Source: Dichomitus squalens LYAD-421 SS1 | Taxonomy: Eukaryota > Basidiomycota > Agaricomycetes > Polyporales > Polyporaceae | Direction of reading: 5' to 3' | Assembly (NCBI RefSeq): GCF_000275845.1 | Contig: NW_006766916.1 | Coordinates: 4,674 to 45,300, forward strand | Length of the DNA: 40,627 nt | Part shown: in pieces, positions 1 to 9,770 of the stretch | Numbering within the stretch: position 1 is the first letter of the stretch | Layout of the letters: each line of letters begins with the position of its first letter | Translations under genes and position numbers: made by a program | The notes under the pieces: generated by a model | What the model was told of the DNA's origin: nothing | Database searches by the model: none | What the model saw: only the letters and a program-made list of their open reading frames with translations

Positions 1-11
1 GACTCAGCTCG

Positions 12-83
12 CCTAACCCACCCTTAACCCTAACCGGTCGATCTCACCTCGCTTCGCTCGGTTTCGATCTCCCTCCCTAACCC
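12..83. repeat. Degenerate telomere-like CCCTAA words
   Basis: Two short clusters read as C-strand fungal telomere hexamers: about 22-34 (CTTAACCCTAACC) and about 75-83 (CCCTAACCC), with an additional CCTAACCC near 12-19. They are too few and too degenerate to be a telomere. They could be an interstitial telomeric trace, a subtelomeric edge, or chance in pyrimidine-rich DNA. Confidence 0.3.
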
Positions 84-108
84 TGAGATAGATATAACGA
101 AGTACTCA

Positions 109-138
109 CTCTTCAGTCAGTAAGGAAAGACTGAAGAG
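109..138. repeat. 10-bp perfect inverted repeat (hairpin)
   Basis: CTCTTCAGTC at 109-118 is the exact reverse complement of GACTGAAGAG at 129-138, leaving a 10-base loop. No T-run follows, so it is not read as a terminator. It may be a residue of a mobile element or a chance hairpin. Confidence 0.45.
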
Positions 139-855
139 GGAGGACGCAATCTGAAGCCCTTATATACTACAGAGAAGTGTCTATGACTAATCAAAGAGCG
201 GTTAGTCACATGTACCATAGTGCGATGAATAATACAATGATAAAAGAATTGCGACGTATCGCACCATAGGATGAGTAAGAGATGAGTAAGGCATAGACCT
301 GTCTAGACCATTCTGGAGTAGTACGGATTGTCCTAGACAGTACCAGAAGAGTCCGGAAGCATAGCTATAGTACACGAGCAGAGAGTCCCAAATATGGTAA
401 CATACTACATAAGCGACTACAGCTAAGCGCTAGGAGACGCATAGCCTCGTGTAGTCCGGACCGGATAAGTCCAAGTTCAACACCTCCTATTCCCTAGAAA
501 CTGGAATCAAGCCCCTTAATTCCAGGTTTTCCGTGGAACAAGGACCGTAGCACCACAACCAGGTCATTTCACCTGAAACAAGCTGGTGCCCCAGGTGCCC
601 CACAGCCTCCCCCATGACCTCCGGTTGGGTTAAAGGTGATTTCTCTAGCTGTTAGGAAGTTGTGGACCTTGTTCCGATTTTACAGGTTTCAAATTTACCA
701 ATACTTGGCTGTTTGAGCTAGAACACGAAGTCGTATTCCCACATACGTACTTCAAACGTACAGGAGGAACATGACTAGCTATTTTGTACTACAGAACCGA
801 CATCCACTTCTGGCTGCCGCCCTCGCCCTCGCCCTAATCAAATGCCGCGCGCGAC

Positions 856-2224
856 TCACTTCTGCCTCTTGTAGATTTTGTCGAGGAACACCTTAAACAC
901 TTCCCTCTTCAACTCCACGTCTCCCGCGCCGACGTCCGCACCCTCGGTAGGGATAGTCTCGATGAGACCTATGATTCGCTCGTATGCACCCTCTTCATAC
1001 TCGGCGTACCTCTTCCGAATGCCAATCTCTTCGTACAGCGCCTTCACACGCGCTTCGGCTGCCTTATCCTTCACGCCGTAGTTCTCGTCGAGGACCTTCC
1101 GTTGCGCAGGGGTTGCAATCGCGAGCGCGGTGTTGACACACCATGAACACTTGTTGTCGATGATGTCCGTGCCAACCTTACCGAGTACCTCTGGAGGCGC
1201 AGCGAAGTCGAGGAAGTCGTCCTGGACTTGGAAGTACTCGCCAAGCGGGACAAGAATCTTCTGCGCGAGCTCGTAGGGGTCGTTCGTCGATGAGTGGGGA
1301 ATGCCACACATGTACATGGCGAGGGCGACAGGGAGATAGAAGGAGTAGTAGGCGGTCTTGAAGATGACGATCTTCTGGTGCCTACACGCGCAGATGGAGA
1401 TTAGTACACAGACAAAAGAATGAAGAAGACTACATGCTTTGCAAGCGAGAACTTGCTCAAGTCGACGTTATCCTCGGGGGCAGTGATGAGGTCAATCAGT
1501 TGCCCGATGTCGGTCTGGAAAGTTGTGTCGTGAAAAACGTCGAGGAGGTAGACGTAGTACGGCTCGGAGCGGAAGTGCTTCTTGAGGAGATAGTAGATGG
1601 AGCCTTCGAGCAGATACGCGTCATTGATAGCAAGTAAGTTCACGCCCTCGACGCGGTACCAGCATGGTTGTCCACGGCGAGTAATCGATTGGTCCATCAT
1701 GTCGTCCGAGACGAGGTAATAGGCTTGGAGCTGTAAGGGAAGCCTACGGTCAGCATCCATGCATGCGCAGGCCAGATTGTTGGGTTGAGAAGGACGAGCC
1801 TCGTGGACACGAGGAGTACGGGTAACGGAGGGGCGAACGCGCAGGCGGACGTAGGAGAAGAGAATCGAGCGTAAGAGACTCACAAATTCGACACCCCAGC
1901 CGAGAAGAGCAGCCTTGAAGTACTCGTCGTCGGTAAGCTTCCGTCCCTTGAGGATCTCGACGGAGTCGACAACAGACATCCCACGGTTGAGCTTCCCGCC
2001 TGTGACGTTGTAGTCGAGGTTCTAGGAGTAGCATCCGGCGGACATGCCAATTCGAAATCAGTACGGGCGCTGAAGGGGAAACACAGACGAGAACGCACGC
2101 GCTGGAACCAAGTGATTGCATCATCTGGCATGCCCTCCTGCTTGAGATAGCCGAGGAGCTCATCGCGGAGGACAGGGAAGATGCTCTCAAACTTCTGTCT
2201 CTTCTGTGCCTTAGCGTCGGCCAT
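856..2224 (-). CDS. ERG20: Farnesyl diphosphate synthase (geranyltransferase / ERG20 type)
   Basis: It condenses dimethylallyl and then geranyl diphosphate with isopentenyl diphosphate to give farnesyl diphosphate, the precursor of sterols, dolichol, ubiquinone and prenylated proteins, in the cytosol. Four exons join in phase: 2224-2099, 2021-1884, 1730-1434 and 1374-856, giving 359 residues, the usual family length (about 350). The first aspartate-rich motif DDMMD is at about residues 97-101, preceded by two tyrosines at positions -4 and -5 that set a C15 product. The second motif DDFLD is at about 239-243. Also seen are the N-terminal stretch [14 protein letters not shown], the [16 protein letters not shown] helix and the C-terminal KIYKR ending. 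The last intron uses a weaker donor (GTAGTC); its acceptor was chosen at CACCAG to keep phase, so a residue or two near 187 is uncertain. No catalytic residue is missing. Confidence 0.96.
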
Positions 2225-2349
2225 TATGCGTCTGATAGGCGCTTAGCGGTGTGTAGAGCAAGATGTAGAGGGCGGGTATCGGCAGCGGAGCGAGGGAAGG
2301 GCTGGCTGTTGAAGGTGCGATGGAGAGGAGGAGCTCGATGCGATGTTGC

Positions 2350-2357
2350 CTATATAG
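2350..2357 (-). promoter_or_regulatory. Candidate TATA box of farnesyl diphosphate synthase
   Basis: CTATATAG, a self-complementary TATA-like word, lies about 126 bases upstream of the ATG at 2224. The spacing suits a fungal promoter with a short leader. No transcript data support it. Confidence 0.4.
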
Positions 2358-2445
2358 CTGGAACGAGAAATAAGATGAAGTGGCACGAGATACTCAACGA
2401 ATCGATGACGAGGTCTAAGCAGCTCGCCCACTGTAAATCCCTGGA

Positions 2446-2502
2446 GTGGGGGGGGCGCTTCGAGTACGACCGCCGAAAATCCCAAAGTGGGGGGGGGCGC
2501 TT
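2446..2502. repeat. Paired G-tract motifs upstream of farnesyl diphosphate synthase
   Basis: GT followed by a run of 8 or 9 G and then CGCTT occurs twice, at 2446-2460 and 2487-2502, about 41 bases apart. On the coding strand of the gene these read AAGCG followed by a C-run. They sit 220-280 bases upstream of the ATG, where activator sites are common. Whether they bind a zinc-finger factor, form G-quadruplex-like structures, or are only slippage tracts cannot be told from sequence. Confidence 0.5.
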
Positions 2503-3859
2503 GCCGTCCATTTCTTATTCCGTCGTCATCGGACTAGAGCTCCGCTCTGACACTATCGCTGCGCCTCGAAGTTCTCCGACAGATACGGAGGAGCTTGCTG
2601 GTTGCAGATGCGCCCGCTCTCATCCATGCTGCAGCTGTGTTTACCTGCTTGGGCCACGGGGATCCCATCGCAGTACACGCGCTTAACTCGAGCGCGGCTA
2701 GGACAATATTGTCAACCAGACTTCGCAGCACATTCTCGCCGCCTTTTAACGCAGCTCTCGTCGCCTACCAATCAATACCATGACCTGGAGATGATATTGC
2801 GTGCATGTATAGAGAAAGGCTTGTTAAGCGATGGTCAGCATCTATACAATGGCTGTGCAGTGGTTCGCGTACGGAAGGATTTTTATGCAGCATTCTACGA
2901 GTAGAACGTAGGGGGCGTGGCAGCTGCTTGAGAGTCACAGCCGACAAGATGGAGCTTCCTACAGCAGAATCGGATAAGTGCGGAGACTGCGCGTTGAGGT
3001 GGCAAGAACATGCAAAGAGATCTCTCAAGCTGGCCATGCGGTCGACGACGAAATGCTCATGTGAGAGTTTTGCAATAGGACGGTTGGTCTGTTGAGCTCG
3101 CTGTGAGACTGCCAAGCCCAAGGGTGCGAACGACGAAGAGGCCAGCACGGACCTGGGAGAGCTTTGAGGAGCGTCCTTGAATGCGGGTCGAACAGAGCAA
3201 AGGGTCCTGTCGCAAGCGACCGCGGGAGGAAAGCGAGGATGAGGCAAGACTGCGAATACGGATCGGACAGGCGTCGCGTATACTCGTGTTACTTCAGTCA
3301 CGCGAGGAGGCATAGGGGCACCAGGATGGAACGCACCTAAATTAGCTCTCACACAGGTATACGACTGAACAAGTGCTCACCGGAACAGCACTATTTGTCA
3401 AGGTCTCAGATTGTGGGCATCGCCATCGAACAGAGCAAAATCGCCGTTGAGAACCCCGGAGTCAGCTTGAGCCCGCACGAAGAAGCGCAGATTCAATAAG
3501 CAAAGCTATATGTCCCCACAGGAGAACACCCGAAGACCATCTCACGAGTGCTTGTGCCAACGCGTTGCTAAGTGTATATGGCATCAAGTGCGCGCGAAGC
3601 AGGGAAGCGCAGTCAAGCACGGGGTAAGCATTTGCCGAGCCCGGACGGAATATAGAGAAACAGGCGACTCAAGGCGACATCGGCCAACTCGGGTTGATTG
3701 AGAAACATGTGGTCAATAGATTGAGCTGGTACTCTAGAACAATACCAATGACGGACTGCTTCACAGCTAACGAGGTGTGGACCGTGAGACGTGGATGATG
3801 CGACAGCGGAAGGACGCTCAAGACGTACGAACAGGAGGTCGTTGGGTCTGACTGGAGAG
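2503..3859. other. Intergenic, no convincing gene
   Basis: This lies between the start side of farnesyl diphosphate synthase and the 3' end of bL31m, both on the minus strand. The longest open stretch (minus, 2765-3352, about 195 codons) has no family resemblance, no TATA or splice support and a shuffled-looking composition, so it is not called. The left part presumably carries promoter sequence. Confidence 0.5.
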
Positions 3860-4342
3860 TTACTTCGCCTTGCCCTTGGCTGTTCCCCCCGTTGACGATG
3901 AGTAGCCTTCGGTCCCGCTCGCCTCGTCCAGCCAGTCCAAGTCCGACTTCTGCCCACCCAAGTCGGCGAACCGCCTGCTGAACCGTCCCATACGCCCAGT
4001 GACCTCATCTTCCTCCTCGTCCATACCCACAAATCGAGCTGCGTTCCAGAGTGGGTTATTCGTCGTGTCGCGCGTGAGGCGGATGACGGAACGCGGGGAA
4101 GTGGTCCAGTGAACAATGGTAGAGCCATCTACGCGGACAAGGCGTTGGGGGAAGACGGGGACCATTGGATTGGGCAGTTTCTTTTGCCGTCGCTTCCAAA
4201 CGTGCGTACGACCGTAAGGAGACGAGGATACAGCTCGCACTTGGAGATGAATGGACGAAGCTGTGATATTTGCGCGCTGTGCGAAGTTGAGCGAGCGGGA
4301 AGGGAAGCAAGAGGGGAACGCCATAGATGAGAGACCGAGCAT
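3860..4342 (-). CDS. MRPL36: Mitochondrial large-subunit ribosomal protein bL31m
   Basis: A single open frame of 160 residues matches the fungal bL31m family (yeast Mrpl36), a protein of the mitochondrial large ribosomal subunit. The diagnostic block is VDGSTIVHWTTSP, then IRLTRDTTNNPLWNAARF at about residues 70-104, which parallels the yeast DGS...IRL..D..NNPLWN pattern. The N-terminus (about residues 1-35) is rich in Arg, Ser and Ala with almost no acidic residues, as expected for a mitochondrial targeting peptide. The first ATG (4342) and a second at 4324 are both possible starts. The C-terminus is acidic then Lys-rich (GGTAKGKAK). No intron is required, although a GT...AG pair inside the N-terminal part cannot be excluded. 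It is in tandem with the kinase gene, whose stop lies 423 bases upstream. Confidence 0.87.
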   Translation of the reverse strand: MLGLSSMAFPSCFPSRSLNFAQRANITASSIHLQVRAVSSSPYGRTHVWKRRQKKLPNPMVPVFPQRLVRVDGSTIVHWTTSPRSVIRLTRDTTNNPLWNAARFVGMDEEEDEVTGRMGRFSRRFADLGGQKSDLDWLDEASGTEGYSSSTGGTAKGKAK

Positions 4343-4765
4343 TTCGAAAGGCGGTGGTGAACGAGCGGGTGAGGTAAACGGTTAGAAAGAGATGTGCAGG
4401 TGTCGTCGTCGTCGTCGTCGACGCTCGAAGGGATCGGCACGCATAAGCGCCTTGGTGCGAGCTCGAAATATCGAATAATATTCCAAATGAGTACCGGGGC
4501 CATTAAGCTACAATAAATTACAGTCCTCCATTCTCCGTGTGTCTAATATACAGTGGGTTGAGAAACAATGCGGTGAGTTTACAGGGTGCCAAGGAATGCA
4601 AAATAACCTGTGCAATGGTTGTGTGGGTGGGCATCGGTGAAGTGTAGCAAATTGTCCGTGTGTAAACCGGATGCATGTCAATCCATGCGAACCGACAACC
4701 TGCAGGCGACAGTGCATGAATGCGAGGCAACTACTACGCGAATGCCAGCGCGTAATGGTTAATGA
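4343..4765. other. Intergenic between bL31m and the kinase gene
   Basis: This 423-base stretch holds the bL31m promoter and leader and the 3' end of the kinase gene. A GTC trinucleotide run at 4402-4419 is the only structured element seen. Two overlapping small open frames on the minus strand (about 70 codons) show no recognisable features. Confidence 0.6.
4402..4419. repeat. GTC trinucleotide microsatellite, 6 copies
   Basis: Six consecutive GTC units lie 60-78 bases upstream of the bL31m ATG, probably in its leader or core promoter. On the coding strand it reads as GAC units. It is length-variable by nature and could serve as a strain marker. Confidence 0.8.
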
Positions 4766-7700
4766 CTACAGCGAAGTGGGCTCAGTCGAGTCGGGCTTGA
4801 AGCGCAGTCGCGCCAGAAGCACGCTGTCCCATCGACCGTTATTGCCGGACGTAGAGATCTTACGTGCGTATTGCGGAGCTCCGACTGGTTCCTCCTCGTA
4901 CTTGGGCCCGCCAAGGAAAGACGACGATATATCGAACGAGAACGTGAACTCGCCCCAAGGCCGACCGTTACGCGTCGCCGAGAAGACATTGAAGTTGACT
5001 TGGCCATCGGGATGCTCGTGACTGACGAAGAGCGCGTAGTCCTGAGCCTCAAGCGTGCCGATGACTACATACCGAATATCAATATGTGGACGTGCCAACG
5101 TGAAGAGGATGTAGACGTACCGAGATATAAGTCTTCTTTCGTTATGCGGTTCTCCTCCCCGTAGATCGCCAGGATAGTGTCCGCGTTAGCCTTGAACCAC
5201 TTCTTAGGTGTTACGAGGTCTTCCATGTACCGATACACCGTAGACTCGGTGAACAGGTTTGCAGCCTTGTGTCCAGAGCGCAAGGGGGCAGAGTAGCGGC
5301 GACTAGGAAGTCATCCATGGTAAGGACACTCATCGTATGAACAAACAGCGCGCGATGTACGTACGAATAGGTTGCTTCTCCAGCGCGATTTCTTGGGCCC
5401 AGCCATGACTGAATCATGTCCATGCCTCGCTGGGCAACGTTGCGCTTATCCTGCCGCTGGCTGCCCTGGCTCACGCGCCCGTAACCATACAGAGATGGTA
5501 TGTTCTTCACACGGCCGTTCGACGACTTTTCCGGCTCGAACGAATTGAACAGTGTCACGAATTCGCCGTAATTCGTCTTGCTGTGATACCCGACCGCACC
5601 TATAAGGATCTGCGACGGCGTCCACAGCGGTAGTGTTACTGGGAGTATGTAGTTAGCCCATGCACGTAGCGTCAGGATGTGAGACGTACGTACGCGATGG
5701 GTGGAATTCGTGTTGGAGGAGCATCCTGTACCGACGCTCATCGCGGATGTTTTGAGCGTGCTCGTCCGGAGGAGGGGGAGAGACGTGTCGCGGGAATTCT
5801 ATGTGCTCTGACGATTGACTGTCTTGGACGGACGCGCGACTGCTCGTTCGGCTCAGGTCTGTCTCGGGATCCTTGCGATCGCGATAGTCACCGTGGTAAT
5901 CCTGCGAGTGCCCCGTGACAGATTCGACTTCCATGGCGGTCATGAACGATACGTCCGTCGAAGGGGCCGATCCAACCTCGACAAAGGAGGCAGTGACTTC
6001 GTCTAGCGGAGGTGAGCTTGACAATCAGATCCATGGCTAATGCTCTCGGAGGGACTCACCAGGGAGTAGAGGGAGCGGTATGGGATGCATATCCGGCGAC
6101 TTGCGTGCCTTCATCTGTTCAAGCCCCAGATGACGCGACACGGGCGACTCCTTTAAGTCCGCGCCATGAAGTGCTCGCAGCCGCTGGACGTCTTTGTCAA
6201 TCTTAAGGAACGGCGGGCGCATAGTGGGGTCACGATGCCAGCATGAGTGGAGAACCTCCGAAAGCTGCTGAGACCAGACGCGCTGCAGTGGCAGCTCTGG
6301 ACGCATGTTCTCGCCTGACAAGTCGTGTGAATCGACATACTATGTAGCGGTGAGAGGTGTGACTCACGGAGGACGAAGTGCCTCACGGCGTCGTCGTCAG
6401 CCATGGGCCAGGGAAGCGCTCCTTTGGTGAGGAGCTCGACGACAGTGATTGCGAACGCGTACACATCGATCTGCTGTGTGAGCCCGCTTTGAGCTGACAT
6501 AAGCTCCGGAGCCTGCCAGCGTAGAGTGCCGTCTGTTCAGCGCAAGTTATATAGTGCTTCAGGTGTCATAAGGCGCAAGCGCACGTACGGGGAAGGGGCA
6601 GCCCGCTTACACGGTACGCCTCCGACTTCATCTCGCTCTGACCAAAGTCAGAGATGATGCAGTGATGCTTATCATTGACGAGCACGTTCGAGGCCTGTTG
6701 TTAAAGCACATGAAATTAAGCTCTCCCATCTGTGCTCTGTGTTCCGAACTTCAGCGAACCAGATCACGTACCTTGAGATCTCCGTGCAGGACGCCTTGAC
6801 TGTGGAGGTATGACATTCCTTTCGCGATTTCGTGAACCATCTTGAGTAAGTCGACACTGTCTAGCGACGGCAGCCCCTTCAGGTAGGTTACGAGACTGCC
6901 GTTCTTGTAGTAAGGGCTAACGAAGAACCAAGGGGGGTCGCTGGATGCCGAGGACGCGCCAAGAAGCTCGCAAACGTTCGGGTGCTGGAGCGTCTTCCAG
7001 ATCGACACCTAGACAAACCGGATCGGCGATGCGATTCACCGGGACACAGGTCAGCACTCAATCACCCACAAGCGATATCAAGATTTGGACGAATAGAGTA
7101 AGGGCTGGAAGGCGAATGAATAGACAATGCAAAGAGAGCCGCTGCCTAGATAAACACCGGCGGCATCCAATGACGATCCGCCAGACTCATTGAAGCACGA
7201 AGATCTTCCAGGGCAGCAGCTCGAGATGCAAGGACGGGTAAACTCAATCTCAATAATCTGAACCCAAGACGTCCTCGCGTCGGCTCCACGGTACGTACGC
7301 AGATAGGGAACTCAAGCGTCGAGGGTCATTGCTGAGACGCAACACTGATACGCCTGCTACTCCACCGCCCCCGACCACCACTTGCGCTGCTGCACGAAGT
7401 GAGGAAAATACTCACCTCATGCACGAAGAGCTGCCTCGGCGTCGTCGGCGCGAGCACCTTGATTGCCACAACATGGTTCCTCCACGTGCCTCTGTACACG
7501 TCGGAGAAGAAGCCCATGCCAATCTTCTCATCCCGCTCGACCTCGTACCGGGTAATCGTCCAGCTCGGCAGCGTCACCTCCGCGCCACTCAGCCGCCGGA
7601 GCGCGTCGATCCCGGTCTCTATAAACTCCCGGTCAAGCGTGTCACGCGGTGCGCGGGAAGACCTTCCTGCAGAGCTCGCGACTGAGCTCGACGTCGTGCC

Positions 7701-9493
7701 GCTGCTTCCCGTACTGTGCACCGTCGCGGACCGAGTAAGGCCGAGGGTGTCCGATTGGGCGATCTGGGGCCCGGCGACCTCGACGGCCGCGACGTTCGCG
7801 GACACCAGAACAGCCTCCTCCTCCAGGCTCTCGCGTTCGACTTCCTTCTCAAGGGCGCGCTGAAGCGTCTTGATAGCTTCGGGCATCTCATCACGGCCAA
7901 CCTGGAGGACACGGATCATCTCCGCGTCATTATTGGCCTGCAGCGCGGTGCGCATGAGCTGGCGTAGGTCGGCGGTGTCATAGACCATGTCGCGCTCGTT
8001 CTGGCGCGCGGTGACTGCCTGGAGCTGTGCGAGGATGTGGCCCGAGTCATCGTGGCCCTCGGTGGTATCAGGCTCTATTGTGAGCAGGAGGCGGTTGGTC
8101 GGAGCGGGTGAGATCGCGCGTGGATACAGCGAGGGCTCTATGGTAATCGGCTGCGATCCCTGAACGTTGTGGCTGATCGAGTCCAGGAGCGCGGCGGCGT
8201 CGGCTTGACGTTGACGCTCTGCGGCCACCACCTGCTTGAGAATACGGATCTGGATCGAAGTCTGTAAAACAATTATGAGATTTCCGGCAGCGCAGGCGAG
8301 CTTTGCAATGGACGCACGTTGAACATGCCGAGGGCATCGGTCAGACTACTGTGGCAGGCACCGAGAGCGCGCTGGATCTCATCGCGCTGGAGGTAACGTT
8401 TGATAAACGGGCGATGGGACGTCTTGATAAGGAACATGTGAACCTCGCGGAACGATCTGTGAGACCTGCGTCAGCACACGAACGTCTATGAGGGAACAAT
8501 CACTTACTCGACCAGGCGCGTGAGCGGAGGTTGCAACTCAATACCGACTTCGTCCCCTGCGTTCGCGATTTCCTCCCGGATAGACATGAGGATAGTCGCA
8601 CAGCGTTCAGTGAGGCGGAGACATGCAAGTCGATTGATCTGGAAAATGCGGTATTGGGGAATGCAGGATGTCACGTATAGCTGGAGTACTCACATCGACC
8701 AATTGAAGGGCATCCCAGATGCTAAGTAGACTCCGTGCAGCCTCTTCGAGTCCTATAATGGGCGCAAACCGGAGCAGATCTACGCTGACCTCCAGGAGCT
8801 CGTGCGTGACAAGAGCGGTTGTCCCGAGGACGTTCGTGGCCGCCTCTATGACGCGCTGGACGAGGGTCAGGACGACAGACCACCATGCGAACAGGTGATA
8901 CTCACATTGCGCGTGCGTATGTAACCGTCTGTCTGTTCGACAGGCACCGTCTTCTGCTTCCAGGGTCTCGGGACAACCTCCCGGGTCGTCCACCAGCTCG
9001 TGGACTGTTCATGGGTCGGGGTGGGCGCCTCGTCGCCATGGGCTGAAGATCTCCAGATGAAAGACAAGTCGCGAAATGGACTAGCGGAACGCCCGCGAAG
9101 TTGAACAGAGGAAGCGCGGCTCCTTTCGCGAAAATCTGAGTCTCCGGGAGCGAGAGTGGTGGTCGAGGATGAGGAGGATGTGGGTATGGGATTAGAAACT
9201 ACGCGCCCAAGCGGGATGGCAGGTGGGCGGATGGTGGAGACGGATGCGCCTCGAGAGCGAACGGACTGATTAGATGCCGATTGAGAGGTCGTAGCAGGAG
9301 ACTTGAAAGGGTTGGAGAATGAGACATCGGCGGGGGGTTGAGACGGAGGCTTGGGGGACGGGGCAGCAGGGTTGAGAGGAGACGGGACCTTGACGGTAGA
9401 CGCCGCGGTGGAATCTGAAGACAAGTGGGAGGAAAGCGGAGAGGGCGTGGGAGGTGTCTTAGACAATGGGAACGACCTTGCGCGAGAAGACAT
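4766..9493 (-). CDS. TKL protein kinase with N-terminal MLKL-like four-helix domain and an uncharacterised C-terminal domain
   Basis: Thirteen exons join in phase to 1230 residues: 9493-8906, 8855-8694, 8638-8508, 8456-8318, 8261-7416, 7008-6772, 6694-6589, 6532-6368, 6314-6060, 6002-5694, 5638-5365, 5302-5121, 5064-4766. Residues 1-196 are Ser/Pro-rich and disordered-looking. About 197-350 is all-helical with the block NRLACLRLTERC, which I associate with the MLKL N-terminal-like domain of fungal kinases. About 571-840 is a TKL kinase: P-loop GMGFFSDV, lysine at 608 (AIKVL), glutamate in the HEVSIWKTL helix, catalytic loop HGDLKASN (699 Asp), DFG at 717, APE at 744, and the ENMRPELP segment. 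About 965-1230 is a domain with RQDKRN, GHKAANL, KANADTILAIYG and ALFVSHEHPDGQ. The key catalytic residues are present, but HRD is HGD. The ATG at 9493 is the first in frame. Function is inferred as signalling; no substrate is known. Confidence 0.9.
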
Positions 9494-9636
9494 GATGCAG
9501 TCACGGTATGAAAGGAGACTAGAGTGAGTTTGAATGAAGTGCTGCAAGGCTGCTCGTACACAGCTCACGGCGGCTGTCGAACGTGCACAGTTGACCGCAG
9601 GCTGTTAAACGGGCAGGGCGGAGGAAATGCAATGGT

Positions 9637-9644
9637 TATATATC
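9637..9644 (-). promoter_or_regulatory. Candidate TATA box of the TKL kinase gene
   Basis: On the minus strand the sequence reads ATATATAACC, about 145 bases upstream of the ATG at 9493. A leader intron is possible, because GTGAGC occurs at about 9564-9569. This is inference from spacing only. Confidence 0.35.
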
Positions 9645-9770
9645 TGAGAAGGTCCAAAAGGTGGTAGTCGGGCAGAGAGCCAGCGGAATGGAGGCAGAGT
9701 ATCCGAGAGAGAACCCGCCGAGTGCAGACTCGAGCTGAAGGCCCGACAATGGCCGGACCGAGGTCGATCA

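Larger units (their letters stand above)
1..855. other. Left flank without a recognisable gene
   Basis: No reading frame of useful length or family resemblance is seen on either strand. The first 85 bases carry telomere-like words and bases 109-138 form a perfect inverted repeat, both listed separately. The right part includes the 3' untranslated region and terminator of the farnesyl diphosphate synthase gene, which ends at 856 on the minus strand. The character is that of intergenic or old repeat DNA, but no transposon hallmark (terminal repeats with target duplication, reverse transcriptase, transposase) is visible. Confidence 0.5.

Noticed and set aside
2765..3352. 195-codon open frame on the minus strand
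   Set aside because: No family resemblance, no splice or promoter support, and composition typical of chance openness in GC-rich DNA.
5211..5741. The C-terminal domain as a gene separate from the kinase
   Set aside because: The intron at 6059-6003 joins the kinase and the tail in exact phase, and all later introns keep that phase to one stop at 4766, with no good ATG and promoter in between.
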